A DNA stretch of 64,000 nt from Epiperipatus broadwayi (taxonomy: Eukaryota; Onychophora; Udeonychophora; Euonychophora; Peripatidae): positions 3,142,925 through 3,206,924 of the forward strand of contig JAQFVV010000003.1 of assembly GCA_028023455.1 (NCBI GenBank), in the 5' to 3' direction. Within the stretch, counting starts at the first letter, position 1, and every line of letters starts with the position of its first letter. A program made the position numbers and the translations under genes. This document shows, one piece after another, positions 1 through 12,445 of the stretch. The notes beneath the pieces are model-generated. The model was not told the origin of the DNA. It did not search any database and saw only the letters and a list, made by a program, of their open reading frames with translations.

Positions 1-99
1 CCACTATTTCCTTTACAAATTAACCTATACAAAATCTTGTGATTTACAAGTTAATATTATGATATTACAACTTTACAGTAGTTTATATATTTCCAGTAT

Positions 100-380
100 A
101 AAGATTGTAATATTAACTTGTTGTAAATTGCAAGATTTCATGAAGGTTAATTTATAATGAAAATAGTTAATTTAAATAGTGAAGAGAATAACAGCTTCAT
201 GCTCCCAAATCAAAATGCTTCAGATTGGCCTATATAAGTGGAAAATTAGGTTAAAGATAAGATGGCCACTCTTATCTTTATAAAAGTCGCTATCTTGAGT
301 CGAAGTTTGAGAGGTCCCTCTATCGGCAATTAAAGATATTGTTTGACTATTATAAACATTCAATGTGCAGTTAAAGTCTG
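100..380 (+). repeat. LTR-like repeat, diverged copy of the 347-bp unit at 10.76 kb
   Basis: The order of motifs matches the tandem units at 10,764-11,440 and 39,328: a segment like AGATTTCATGA, then TCATGCTC..AATC, then GCTTCAG, a TATA-like box (CTATATAAG near 230), then GAGGTCCCTCTATCG and a final CAATGTG. The TATA box followed by a conserved downstream segment suggests promoter and R regions of an LTR, but neither target duplications nor TG/CA ends can be fixed. Similarity was judged by eye and is clearly diverged. Confidence 0.45.
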
Positions 381-659
381 TCTCTAAAGTATTTATCCAT
401 TAATTTAATTTATATTGTAGCTAGTTTCCATTACTAACATGGCTATATATGAATACTTCTTAATATTTTTAATTACTAACTTTTATAAATACAACATCCA
501 TTTTTAATTGCTAAATTTTTCCTTAACTTGTCATTTTTTCTAATAATCATTCATGTAAATATAAATAATAATAGTTCAAATGTAAATGAAATTAAAGTGG
601 AAGTTATTGTAAATACCCAGTGAGCTATGAATAAATTAATACAAATCTATACTCCAAAT

Positions 660-860
660 CACATTAATATACTGTAACGGAATAGCGTTACATAGGGTTT
701 GAACCTAGGAACGTTAAAGATATATATTAATGATGAAATAAATGACAGGTACCAAAACTTTTTAAAAAACGATCTTGTTTTAAGAATAAACGAGAAACAG
801 CCGTTTCTAAAGCAGATCGCAGCTATATATGAGTACCTGTCAGATTTATTGAACTAAAAT
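660..860. repeat. Short inverted repeats, possible LTR end or MITE fragment
   Basis: Near 673 there is a palindrome of the form TGTAACGGAATA..GTTACA, resembling LTR termini that begin TGTAAC and end GTTACA. Just downstream, TGACAGGTAC (about 745) is repeated inverted as GTACCTGTCA (about 832), bracketing some 100 bases. Between them lies a tRNA B-box-like stretch read on the minus strand. No coding potential was seen and the family is not recognised. Confidence 0.25.
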
Positions 861-1289
861 TAAAAGAGTTTTTATTTTTTTAAGGAATTAAATTTATTAT
901 AATCATTATTTGTAAGTTTGTTTTTTTGTTACTTCGTTTTAAAAAAAAAGAATGATCGAGAACAAATTAGAAATTTTTTATTAAATCATTTTTAAACAAA
1001 AAAGAAAGAAAAAAGATAAGTAAATTAATTAATCTGCAATAGGTTAAAAGATTCCAAGCGATCTAAGATATTTTGAATGGGGGGGCAATTAGTAGATTAA
1101 AATTTAGAGAATTTGAAACAATAAGCAGGATGTATGTTGGTAAAGTCTAGATATCAATCCAAATTTAGAAACAGAGGTGATAAAAAGTGTACACTGCTAT
1201 TGTACTACTTAGACTTCTGGCTCCAGCTAAAACAATATGTAAGAAAAATGGAAAAACTAAATTAAATTCCCAAGTGGTGCAAATGTCAC

Positions 1290-1800
1290 AGAAACTATTA
1301 AATAAAGAGGATCCTTGATTAGCAAATAAGAACTAATGACTCATGAGTGCATGACAGAGATTGGAGGAAAAATTCAAGGTGTCGTGGCGGGAAAGAAGAG
1401 AAGAAAAAGGCAAGACAGAACTGGAGAGACATAAAATTGACAATTAATCATTGATTAAGAGTTGTGGAAGGCGAAATTACTTTGAATTTTAGCAGAAAGT
1501 ATTATTAATTTTTTGGCAGAGCTGCTGATTAAGTACTTGGACTTCTTAACCTAAACTTTGTGTGATACCGTAGACGAAATGCGTTGCTGAATCCAAAATC
1601 CGTGGCTTGGCCGCCGAACCTTCGCACCTGGCACCGCTGATCGATCCTAGAATGCTCTCAACCTCGGAGAAAATGAACTCAAGGACCACACACGCCCTGG
1701 AAGCCTCACCAAAAGCCGGCATGCTGATTTAAAGAAAACATCGCTCAGGATCCCATTACAGTCTTCTCGTTCCACAGGTAGTTATATTTTAACATTTGCT
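1290..1800. other. GC-richer island of unknown origin
   Basis: The stretch 1,540-1,760 is clearly richer in G+C than its surroundings and contains many CG dinucleotides. Frames are broken by stops and no protein family is recognised. It ends near a polypyrimidine-AG (TTCCACAG, about 1,776) that could pass for a splice acceptor, but there is no supporting exon. It may be the 5' part of a retroelement or a decayed exon; I cannot choose between them. Confidence 0.2.
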
Positions 1801-2128
1801 CACACATTCATGCACCAGCTAAAATAACTTTAAAGTGGAGAACGGTTTACAGACATTAAGTGTAAAATGATAAAATTACTAATGACCAAATTGAATTACT
1901 AAAGAACTCAACCAGAATCATATGTACAATTAAGATTCAGCAAATATCTGTACAAATTCATACCTAATTCCGTAATTATGTTATCTAGACTTACTAAATC
2001 ATATATCTGCATGATAATTTTATTTACCCAGTTTTTCTAAATAAATCATTCATTTAATTAATAATTCTTTTATTGATCGCTTGGAATTTCAAATTTATTT
2101 CAATAATGTTGAATGAGTGCGAGAGTGA

Positions 2129-2640
2129 TCTATGTTGTATAATTTGAACGGGTACATTTAATATTTTAGTTAAGATTTAAGTATATTTATAGCGTTTATA
2201 TTTGTCATACAATTCTTATGTTAATGTTAAGTTATGATTAATTTATTCTGGGGGATATAGGGTGGGCCCAACCATGATAAATGTATGTCAATAGTGTGTT
2301 AAGAGTAATGAGCGATATAGTTCGGAAATAGTGGCTGTGTTCATTTCTTGCTGTCCGCTGGAGCGATGCTTGGGCATGTTCTGTGGTATAGTTGAGTGAG
2401 CGTGTGCACGTGCGTGGCGAGCTTGTAAAGGTTCTCCTGGCGCCTATTACTCGGATTCAATCTGAATCTAGGTATGAAATAAATAAAACGTACGTGTATA
2501 TGTGTTTGAAACTATTTTCACAAAACATTATGTAACCCCGGACGATAGAACACAGCGGGTTCGTAAAAAAAAAAGGAATCGTCAACAGAAAAGCCAAAAG
2601 GAGAATAGTGTCCGCAGTAGCGGTAGGGTTCGGGTTACAA
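2129..2640. other. GC-richer segment, possible LTR
   Basis: This block includes the GC-rich stretch 2,330-2,450, a polyadenylation-like AATAAA near 2,481, and inverted ends TGTAACCC (2,533) and GGGTTACA (2,637). The layout would fit an LTR with adjoining sequence, but no primer-binding site or second LTR was found. Treat it as an unclassified mobile-element fragment. Confidence 0.25.
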
Positions 2641-4640
2641 TACAGACTTCATGTTCTACATTATAACACATCAATAAAATGTTTAAATATGAAAGTATAC
2701 ATGATCTTTTTCATTTATTGATATATTTGAATTAGTTTGCATATAACTTGTTATGGAATTTATAATGACAATCATTCATCTTCATTTTTAATGTTATTTC
2801 ATAAGTATATTTGTTGTTTTCTTTAAATCTGCAAGCAGGTGTTTATGTATTTATATTGCTTATTTGAGTATCTAGTTTTTTTTAGAAAGTAAAATAAAAA
2901 AAAAAACATTGTAACCAAGTTTCTCTATGGAGGATATTAGATTAAGGCAGTGAGTTATTTAAGGCTATTTGTCTTTTACTTACAAATTTTGTATCTTACA
3001 AATATTTGTATAATTAAAGCACTTACAATTATTTTAAATCATCATTTTGATAGGTTACAAATTTACATAATAATATTCATGACCCAGAATTGAAATATGT
3101 TGAAGCTTGAATTTCTTTTCACAAAACTCTTAGGAGTTTTCATCCAGTCCTTAGCTATTTCAACTAGCCATCCAATATTGTTTGATAAAAGGTATGTAGT
3201 TATTCTTGGTTGAAGTAAATGAAAGTTTGAGAAAATCTAGTTCAATTGGACAAAAGTTTGGGTCAAGTGAAAAAAAAATGTAATTCCAATATAATGCAAC
3301 CTGTAAAAAAAATATTAAGCACCTCAAGTACTGAATCCATGGATTATCTTTTGGTTAGCTATTATTATATTTGCAATTTATAGATCAAATTTGCCTAATT
3401 TTCTATTACTTATTTTAATACTAAGCATTTGTAATTTTTGTATTGCTGTAAAGTCTATTATACACAAAAGATAAGACAGAGTTTAAATACAGTTCTGCAT
3501 TGCATTAAAGGTTTAGCTTAGCAATTTTTAAATTTTATCCATATTCCTTGTGGAATATAATTATATGATATAATATAAAGATTGATAAACCATTCCAATT
3601 TCAGAAAAGAATATTTCTAGAACTGCATGCACATAATTAAAAAATGAAAATGTAGTTTCACTAATACACATCATTATTATCTCACTTGGTACAGGGAGGT
3701 TGTCTATTGCATAAAAATCTAATGACAACAAGGCCCTGTTCTAACTGAGATAATTGAAGACATTAATGTGAATAAAAAAATAGATTAAAAAAAGAATATA
3801 TATATATTCATGATTCATGAATGATTTTCCATTATTGTTACTTCTGGGTTTAAACATGCTAAATTATCAAGCAATAAACATTTAAATTTTCTAAAAATTA
3901 TATTTTAACATTAAAATTACCATGATTATTTAAATATCAATAGCACTTTATATGTCTATAAAAATGAGTACCAATATATTTTAACGGTCACTGAAAGGGC
4001 CTTTAACGTATCTGCACTACAAGGGCGCCATCTAGGCATTTGAACCTAGAAAAATTTATATAGTAGGCAGATACGCAAGTTAAGATTCAAAATTTTATAT
4101 ATATATATTATTCTGACTGTTTGTCCAATATCACTAGCTCATAGAGTAGCAGAGATTTAAACATTTTTATAAGTTTTAATAGATTTAGATTATCAAAATA
4201 TATTAATAATTAAAACAATAAAATAAAAGGAGCCACTGCCAGTAATTAACACACAAATAGATTTTATTAACGCACATTTAAAATTGAGGAATAAATTTAT
4301 TCTTAGATTTTAACATTAATAATTTTTTTAAATTTAAATTCAAATTACTATTTAAATAGACTGCACAGATGGATATTTAAATTATATTTTACTTTAGCAT
4401 GTCGAGTATAGATAGGCTACAGAGATTTTTTCCACTTAAAAACTTATCAAAACATTCATTCAATCTCAGACTAAAAGTTCGTAGCCAACCCAATGCCTGC
4501 TTCCAGATATATAGTCGCAATCAATGCAATATGAAGATGCTAGCATAAAACCACGCCAACAGAAATGTGCATCTGACAGCGTGATATTATTTGAAGGAAA
4601 TGATCCGTATCTAGAACAGGAATGTGCATCTGTCTAAGGA
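2641..4640. other. AT-rich DNA without recognised features
   Basis: Long A/T tracts and frequent stops in all frames. The only local structure noted is an inverted pair CGTATCTGC (about 4,007) and GCAGATACG (about 4,070), enclosing a short segment with a tRNA B-box-like TTTGAACCTAG. No coding sequence is supported. Confidence 0.3.
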
Positions 4641-4649
4641 ATCATTTAT

Positions 4650-5600
4650 ATAATTTTTTTTAAAGAATGCTACACATGGGGGAGAGCGGTCTTCTGCCGA
4701 CTTATAATCCCTCCAGAGCTAGAAGGGATCAATGGCGCAGGAAATACGTCTGTGACCATTTCAACGATATGACTGCCTCTTTGGGGTCATGCATTCAGTT
4801 GGGCACGCTGCCCTGGATGCTAAACACACTTCACATTACATTAATATAAACACCCATATATCCCTCCACAAGCATTGCCCTAACCATGAAACAAATAGCC
4901 TGAAATTAAAATCCCTTAAGCTAAACATAAACGAATTTAAACATAGTTATTAATCTTTATCCATGCAGCTATCTACACCCAACTTAAATCAAAATACATT
5001 TTAATTAAAACATGACACACACACCAAAAAAAAAATGGAAATGATTGCTTAAACCTCTACATACAAAAGATATCAATAATTGAATTTGCATTCCTTAATT
5101 CAGATAAGAGTTCTTATTTTCAGCTATTAATTCATTGCAATTTTAGAAAAGTTCTTATTAGATAGACACAAGAGTTCATACTTTACGGATTGAGTAGATT
5201 TAGAAGTCCATCTTCGTGATCACTTTCGTAGATTTTGTCCTTCTTTGAAATGAAACCGCTACTTGCCATTCATTTGGTCAGGAACTGTCATCCAGAGGCC
5301 TCAGCTGGTTGTCCGGAAAATTAAATTTATTGCAGACTTCCACATCGTGAAAATCTGCAATATAGCTAGTTATAACGACATATTCATAGTCAGCTCTCAG
5401 ATCCCAATTATAATAATCCTTAGGCTTTTACATTTTTATTAGTCTCTTATCATCCAATCTTTGGATTCAACAGGCAAGACATCACTAATCCTTTCGTGTT
5501 TCAGTTATGGTCCGTGCTGCCATTTTCGTGTTCGCATTGGTCATTTAATTTCTTGGTATTCTCTTACCATTTAATTTATTTGAAGTGCCTCAAGGGTTGC
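4650..5600. other. Two GC-richer patches, unidentified
   Basis: A patch at 4,660-4,830 can be read as a 60-codon open frame on the plus strand, but the peptide resembles nothing I recognise. A second patch at 5,170-5,400 has no usable frame. Both stand out in base composition and may be retroelement pieces. The rest is AT-rich filler. Confidence 0.2.
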
Positions 5601-6469
5601 TTTCAAACAATCATTTAATTAATAAAACAATCATTTCCATTTTCTAAGATTATAGAAATCAACATTATTTCTATTTTTAAAATATCAATCTTTATATTTT
5701 TACTTTTTTACAAAAAAAAAAATACTTTCAAATACTTTTTCTTAAAATAGTTTAAGTTTTCCATCTGCGCGGCAATATATATATATTAAACAACTTTTAA
5801 TTTTCAGTTTTTAAGTTTTTTTCTTTTTAATAAATCAATTTTTATTTACGATCTTTTTATTTTTATTTTAAAATAATGTAATGGAATATTATATTCCATT
5901 ACAATATATATGATAACATGCCTTATATGCAGTAATGTATCTAAACACACACTTTTGCTAATAATTAAAAGAACATCCTTTGAATCTTCTTTGAGATCTT
6001 AAAAAATCAAGCAAAATAAATTCCTAATACCCATTTCTTACATACTTATTATTGCAGTTGCTATTACTATGTGATTATTCATATGGTAAATAGATATGGA
6101 TAAGCTGCTTATAATTTAAACCAGCCAGCATGGTAGGCTTACTGACTTTTTATCTCTCAGTAATGCCAAGAAACACCATTGTCTTTCTTCTCAATTCCCT
6201 ACTAATTCTTAACTGAAATATTACTTTTTTTTTTAAGGCATGATAAATGTGTGTGTGAATGACAGTTTTTAGATAGTTACAATCATGTAGACAAATTAAA
6301 TTGTGCTTCTTATTTCCAGAAGAATGTAAAGTCATTGACCAAGACAACAGTTGGTGGCAAAGTCAGATGTTGTTAAGAATCGCCTGATTTCAGGATCAGA
6401 CACTATTTAATAATGACTTATTTAGATACTTACAACTAATTGCATATGATTTTAAAGTGTAGGCAGATT

Positions 6470-8098
6470 CTATGAATTGGAAAAGCAAAAGCATCTAGCA
6501 TAAAATGGAAGAAGAAAAAGCTGAAGCAACAACAATTCAGAAAAGTGGATATGTATTTTATTACAAAGATAGAAATTTTGGAAGTACAAATGCAGTGGGA
6601 TTCATTATAAATAAAAAGTAGAAAACACGAGATTCATAATTGAAACAGAGTGGTAAAACTAGTTATTAAATTAATGGAAGATATCAAATTGTGATATTTC
6701 AGGTTTATTTCCCAACAAGTTTTCATTAACTTAAAAAAAGCAGAGAATATTTATGTACCAAATGCTTTTGATCACACACACAAAAAAAATTTTAAATAGA
6801 GATAGGAGACTTTCTTTCTAGAATTAAAAAATGATTGAAAGATGAAAATGCTATGGATAAGTTTGGTTATGCTTACAGAAATGAGAGAAGAAATAGCTTG
6901 TAGAGTTTACAGGAAAAAATAAATTATAATTTTTTTCATTGAGAAAAATATTGAATAGAAATGGGCATGGAAACATCCAAATGATGTTACAGAAGAATGA
7001 GATTATATTTTGACTAAAGGAAAACATATATTTCAAGATTGTAAAATTTTTTTAATAGATTTGCACTGCAAGTAATGAATTTAAATTAAAACTGCTAAAT
7101 TGTTTTAAAACATTAACGGACTTTGAAGATATATCAGACTTGATTAAGATTAATATCAAGAAAGCTGATACTTTAATAAATTTTAATCTGTGATAAAGAT
7201 AACTGGTACAAAAAAGGGAATAATTCAACAATAAATTTCTAATTGAAACAAGATAATGTAGGGGAACAAAAATGTATAATAAAAAAAAGTTAGCGATTGC
7301 ATAAGAAAATATAACTGTAAATTGGCAAGGAAAGCTATAGAAGGGAATATCTATTAAAAAGAACTAAATATGTGGCATTCTGTAAATGGTATAAACAAAA
7401 GTTAGCAAGTGTGTCAGAAAATGTGTGAATTGGCAAGAAAAGCTAGCTATAAAAGAGAATAAAAGTATAAAATGAACAACTTGGTATTTTGAGGAAAATT
7501 GTTTCCACAGTAAAAAAAAAAAAAAGATAATTTTTTTATTAAAAAAAGGTATGATGTGTTAAAATGTTCTACAAAAATTATACAGTAACAAAAAATAAGA
7601 AAACAGAATAACTCCTACAATTACTATATCTTCTGAATTTCCAAGCATTTTAAATGAAAACATGAGATATATTATTAAATCTATAAAAATGAGAAAAAAA
7701 ATTTAAGAAATGATGGAATTATTATTAATATCTTACAAGAAACAAGTAAAAAAATAGAAAAATTAGTAACAAAACTATATATCAAATAAATAAATAATAA
7801 CAGCGATATATTAGATAATTATGAAGACTGCAGAAGTAATATTGACATTTAAGAAAGGTGATAGAAAATATATTACAAATTACAGACTTATTAATCTTCT
7901 ATTGGTTGTTTACAAAATATTCATTAAGATAATCACCACTCATCTCTAATGAAATATGGATGCTTAACAGAAGAGTAATATAGAAATTTCAGTCCACTCA
8001 ATAAAATATCAAGAAATGCATGATAGGGAGTAACAAGAAAAGATTGAAAATAAAAATAGACAAACAGACGAAAATGGAACAGGGCTTGATATATTTCT
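6470..8098 (+). mobile_element. RTE-type LINE relic, endonuclease and start of reverse transcriptase
   Basis: Broken reading frames on the plus strand follow the order of an RTE-clade LINE. Around 6,590 a frame reads AVGFIINKK, as in the apurinic endonuclease. At 6,780-7,030 there are pieces of its C-terminal half (FDHT, GDF, WKHPNDV, DYIL). At 7,840-7,980 the start of the reverse transcriptase reads KKGDR..NYRLINLL..VYKIF. Stops and frameshifts are frequent, so the copy is dead. It is interrupted at 8,099-8,784 by a second RTE fragment on the other strand, and its 3' end resumes at 8,785. A copy with the same layout lies at 26,640-29,275. Confidence 0.65.
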
Positions 8099-8110
8099 AG
8101 AAAAGATGAT
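8099..8110. repeat. 12-bp target-site duplication, left copy
   Basis: AGAAAAGATGAT here is repeated exactly at 8,773-8,784, bracketing the minus-strand RTE fragment. The host sequence is itself an RTE element. Confidence 0.75.
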
Positions 8111-8772
8111 CAATCATCAACAACCATTATCAATCCACTGCAGGATGAAGGTCTCTCCAAGTTCAATCCATCTTCTCCGATCTTTAGCTTCTCTTCTCCA
8201 CACACACCCCTGCACACTTTCTTATTTCAGCCATCCATCTCACATGTGATCTCTTTCTGAGTCTTTTACAATCTCTAGGAATCCAGTTTAAGATTTCAAT
8301 TGTCCATCTACTATCATCTCTTCTAGCAATATGTCCAGCCCAACTCCACTTCAATCTTTTAATTTTTTCAATGAGGTCAGTAACACCTGTTTGTTCGCTT
8401 ACCCATACATTGCATTTTCAATCTCTTCTTGTTACTCCCAACATGCATTACTCCATACTTCTCTGAGTGGTCTGAAGTCTCTGTATTGCTCATCTATTGC
8501 GTGTCCAAGTCTCAGATCCATAAGTAAAAACTAGTAAAACACATTTGTTAAAAACCTTCCTTTTCAAACACATAGTCATATTTCCTTTTAGTATCAAGTT
8601 ATTCCTACCAAAAGCACTCCAACCAAGTTTAATTCTATGATTAATTTCCTCCATTATGTTTCCATCTGTATTAATAATCTGATCAAAGTATTTGTAACTG
8701 TTAACTTCTTCTAATTCATCATAATCAATCTTTATTTTTATATTTTGAGCAAATCGATTAAACATTATTTTA
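8111..8772 (-). mobile_element. 5'-truncated RTE LINE fragment nested in another RTE copy
   Basis: Read on the minus strand this encodes the thumb and 3' end of an RTE-type LINE. Frame 8,765-8,490 gives KIKIDYDELEEVNSYKYF, then INTDGNIM, HRIKLGWSAFGRNN, LKGNM and GSETW. The remainder to the 3' end matches the DDNRW..ILNWIP..RKRPHVRWIDE region in broken frames. The element's 3' terminus ends in a short GATGAT-rich tail beside the target duplication, as expected for RTE LINEs, which end in short simple repeats. The exact 12-bp duplication on both sides shows a target-primed insertion of a 5'-truncated copy. Confidence 0.8.
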
Positions 8773-8784
8773 AGAAAAGATGAT
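8773..8784. repeat. 12-bp target-site duplication, right copy
   Basis: Exact second copy of AGAAAAGATGAT. The plus-strand RTE sequence resumes immediately after it. Confidence 0.75.
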
Positions 8785-8995
8785 AACAGGAAGATAATTG
8801 AAATCTTAAACTGGATCCCAAGATATTATAAAAGATCTAGAAAGAGACCATATGTGTGATAAATAAATGAGATCATGAAGTTTATTGTTGTAATATGGAA
8901 TAGAGAAGCTACAAATTGGAAAAACTAAATTAAATTTGAAGAAACCTTCACCCTATAGTGGATCAATAATGGTTCTAAATAATCATGATATTGAT
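8785..8995 (+). mobile_element. 3' end of the interrupted plus-strand RTE LINE
   Basis: Continuation of the relic that begins near 6,470. In broken frames it carries the C-terminal region equivalent to NRK.IEILNWIP..K.SRKRP and ETF...WINNG, then ends around the simple repeats at 8,990-9,040. Its joining to 8,098 across the nested insert is direct evidence for the order of events. Confidence 0.6.
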
Positions 8996-9249
8996 CTATA
9001 TATATGCAAAGTATACATATATATTTGATGATGATGATCTATATACATAATGCATTATAACATATATATTTGTTTGAAAGTTTGTAGTAGTGGTAGTTTA
9101 TTTTAAGTTATATGTTGGACTATTTTCATCATTATTAAATTGTTAAATGATTTTAGAAAAAGTGAATATTTATACCTTTCCAAATATATTCACTTATTAG
9201 TAATAGCACTCTAGATAATTTAGAACAAAATGTTTTAAGTAATACTGGT

Positions 9250-9640
9250 ATTCTCTCTTTTTCAGATGTCACTGTTCTAACCAGTAACAACACTAGCACA
9301 ATAATAGATCCAATAAACTTTAGAATCTTGAAATCATTAGATCGGAAGACGAATTCCTATAATGCGCTATTACTTTAAATATTATAAATCTCCGCGTGCA
9401 CTTACACGTCAGTAAATGTTCAAAAAATTTAAGTGAATCACTTAAGTTTATAGTGCATTTCTATAAATACACCAACTTTCACTGACCATCCTAAATCAGG
9501 GCTTGAGTCTACTGTGTGCTTGATCATAAATACTAAATTTAATATCATGTTAAACTACCACAGACACTGTTCAGGCCAGCAACATTTGAGGAAGAGACGA
9601 GAATAATACCATTTGAAACATTATGTTCTATCTACCTACC
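9250..9640 (+). repeat. Unclassified repeat, LTR-like, also at 51.49 kb
   Basis: The segment AGAATAATACCAT.TGAAAC at about 9,600 recurs at 51,550-51,580, with similar upstream text (AACCAGTAACAACACTAG near 9,280 against GTCGGGACAGCAACAACC near 51,517). A TATA-like CTATAAATAC lies at about 9,461. Ends and class are undetermined. Confidence 0.3.
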
Positions 9641-10763
9641 TATTATTACCAATAATTGAATGTATTTGAAAAAGCATAAATAAAGTTTGAAATTTTCTAA
9701 AATATTTACTAATACCGATGAATGGAAATGGTCTAACACGTAATTATCTATACACTTAAAAATACAAACAAGCACAATCTTACTATACACACATACAATA
9801 ATAGCGTAACTGTAGTCATAAATCATTCATACAATACATACAAGATCCACTCCAATATTTATTTAATAGTTTTAAATTATGATAAAATCTTCTAGTGCCG
9901 CCTATATTAAATTTAATTAAACATTTAGCCTTACGTCATTATCCAACTATTTTAGCAGACGAAAATAAACTTTTTCTATCTGTGGTGTTCAATATTTATT
10001 GGCAAGTAGCTACTTTTCAGACATCAATAGACTTCATGATTACCTACTATTAACAAAATCTTATTTTAATACAAAACAAGATGGCATTTAAAAATTAAAT
10101 GAAATTAAAATACTTGTCAATACTATAATAATAAAAATTCTTAGTAATTACTTTTTTAAAAAAAAGATTAACTTAAATAACATTCTCTAATAATACAATT
10201 CCCAGAATTCAGATATTACAAATAGACTTATTTTTAGTAAATATAAATTTCGCTACTTTTATTTTATTTTTAAAGATGATTATGTATCTATTTAAGTTTT
10301 AAAAATACAGTTTTATTTTAGAAACAGTCCTATAAACGTCAGCGATGAATAAATCAAAAAGAGATTAGTAATTTTGTTACCATGACAAGACAAGCAGTAT
10401 ATTTGTAAAAAAAAAAAAACCCACTATATCCCATCTAATGATCGAGACCACTTTTATACATTTTGAATAGAAGAAAGTGTTACAAATCATTGAAATAAAT
10501 AAGTTTAATCCAATAATAATTTCACTTATAATAAATTCAAAAAATCAATTATGAAGAAACTGTGGCTTGAAAGATATATAAAATCAAGTAATATTTAATC
10601 ATAAAAAAAATTAAAACGAAACAAAAAAATGTATAAAGTCAAATCAATTTATAAAAATCTATTTAAAAAACACATACAAATGATAAAAATTAGAGAATGA
10701 AAATTTTTCATCATAGTTGATATTACAATAATAATTATCAAAATTATAGGTAAAAAAATTATT
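9641..10763. other. AT-rich DNA without recognised features
   Basis: No protein, RNA or bounded repeat could be supported. Homopolymer runs and scattered stops only. Confidence 0.3.
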
Positions 10764-11110
10764 TTAAATAAATTTATAATTACAACTTTAAATTATCATA
10801 ATAAATTTCTCACTATAAAATCTTTCCATTGACTCATAGTAAATCGAACGATTTCACGAGTATTAATGTGTAATAAGAAATGTGGACTTAATTAGTGAAG
10901 TATTGAGTAACTTCACGCTCTCAGATCAAACCGCTTCAGCTTCAACTATTTAAATAGAAAGTAAGTTGAAATAAAAAAGGGTTCCCCTCTTTTCTTCCAA
11001 AGAGTAAGCTTGTGGTTTAAGACCTGTAGAGGTCCCTACTATCGCATTTTTATACGCATGTGCTTGAGGCTACAGCCTTAATGAATATTACTTATGTAAT
11101 CAATGTGTGT
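10764..11110 (+). repeat. LTR-like 347-bp unit, first tandem copy
   Basis: This unit and the next are near-identical and directly adjacent, with a period of 347 bases measured from TTAAATAAATTTATAATTAC. Each contains CTCTCAGATC, GCTTCAGCTTCA, a TATA-like TATTTAAATAG, a hairpin GACCT-GTAG-AGGTC and the block CCCTACTATCGCA. The order TATA, then conserved downstream block, suggests promoter and R of an LTR. Equally it could be a short satellite unit. Other copies lie at 100-380 and 39,225-39,635. Confidence 0.55.
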
Positions 11111-11440
11111 TTAAATAAATTTATAATTACAACTTTAAATTATCGTAATAGATTTCTCACTATAAAATCTTTCCATTGACTCGTAGTAAATCGAAAAATT
11201 TCATGAGTATTAATGTGTAATAAGAAATGTAGACTTAATTAGTAACTTCACACTCTCAGATCGAACCGCTTCAGCTTCACCTATTTAAATAGAAAGTAGG
11301 TTGAAGTAAAGAAGGGTTCCCTTTGGGCTCCCCTCTTTTCTTCCAAAGAATAAGCTTGTGATTTAAGACCTGTAGAGGTCCCTACTATCGCATTTTTATA
11401 TGCATGTGCTTGAGGCTACAGCCTTAATGAATATTAAACA
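11111..11440 (+). repeat. LTR-like 347-bp unit, second tandem copy
   Basis: Second copy of the same unit. It differs by small changes, including a short insertion (CCCTTTGGGCTC near 11,320), and ends at AATATTA where the first copy continues to TTATGTAATCAATGTG. The boundary gives the period of the tandem. Confidence 0.55.
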
Positions 11441-11907
11441 TCTTTATAAATAATAATTTATATTATTATACATTTTATATGCGAATACAAATACATTACG
11501 ATATATTAAGCATACATTATTATACGTGTGTGTGTGTGCTTTCAATGGTGTATTTCTTTACTTAAGTTAATATGGACTTAACAATCATAAACTTTTTATG
11601 CTATTGTTTATCTCTTTGCAATAACTGTGAAAGTAGGATTCTTCATTTGTGCAACCAAGTTTTTATTCTTCAATTATAGATAAAGCAATTCCGACTCGAA
11701 CATTCTCTTTTTTTATTATTACAATTTAGCTTTAATTTTTTTAATCTTTGACTTTCTATCTTTTGTTTTTTTTTTCTTCTAGAGTCTTATACTTTATCGT
11801 TTTTCATTTTTTAATACAAGATCAAAAACTCAAAAGTATAGAATTATATTAATTAATCAGATTTCAGTTTACTTTATATAGGTATTGATTTTCTGAATCT
11901 TCAGGCT

Positions 11908-12032
11908 AAAGATGGTCATTAACTTAGCCGAGAGGTCATCGCAACCGCCTTGCAAGCAAGTAGTTGGTTGCAAACGGTTGTGGGTTCACCTCCCGGCGGA
12001 TGCTATGACATATGAAAAAAAAGATAGTCATT
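11908..12032 (+). mobile_element. tRNA-derived SINE with target duplication
   Basis: The SINE (11,921-12,019) begins with a tRNA-like region. An A-box-like AGCCGAGAGGTC is followed by an anticodon-arm-like CCGCCTTGCAAGC and a B-box-like GGGTTCACCTCCC, then the family tail GATGCTATGACA and an A-rich end. Flanks AAAGATGGTCATT (11,908-11,920) and AAAGATAGTCATT (12,020-12,032) are a 13-bp target duplication with one difference. Five related copies occur in the window. It is not an intact tRNA gene: the acceptor stem does not pair. Confidence 0.75.
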
Positions 12033-12445
12033 TTATCTTATAGATCAGTGTTTCCCAACCTTTTTCGGCTCACGTACCTGGTAGTACATCACGCTAAATT
12101 GTACCACTTCGTAAAAATGATTGTATTTCGTGAAATTTGTTATTGCGAGTGTGTTATTTTATTTGCATTATAAATATTATAGGGTGACCATGTATGTATT
12201 CACATCTCATAATGAGACAAATTACATTGAAACACGCCTAAACATCATGCCAGATTATAAACTCACTGTAACATATTTATATGTATGTGTTTGTTCAAAG
12301 TTTCATATTTTTTCCAAAATAATTTAATAAATATTACATTATTATATTAAAGGTTATTTGGTAAAAATTTGGTCAAAGTGTTTTCTCGTTCCTTCATTTG
12401 GTTTTCCCGAATTTGAGTCTGTTTTCTCTTTTTCGGAGCATCTTG

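Noticed and set aside
12121-12327. 68-codon plus-strand frame inside the hAT
   Set aside because: Opposite strand to the transposase, no recognised motifs.
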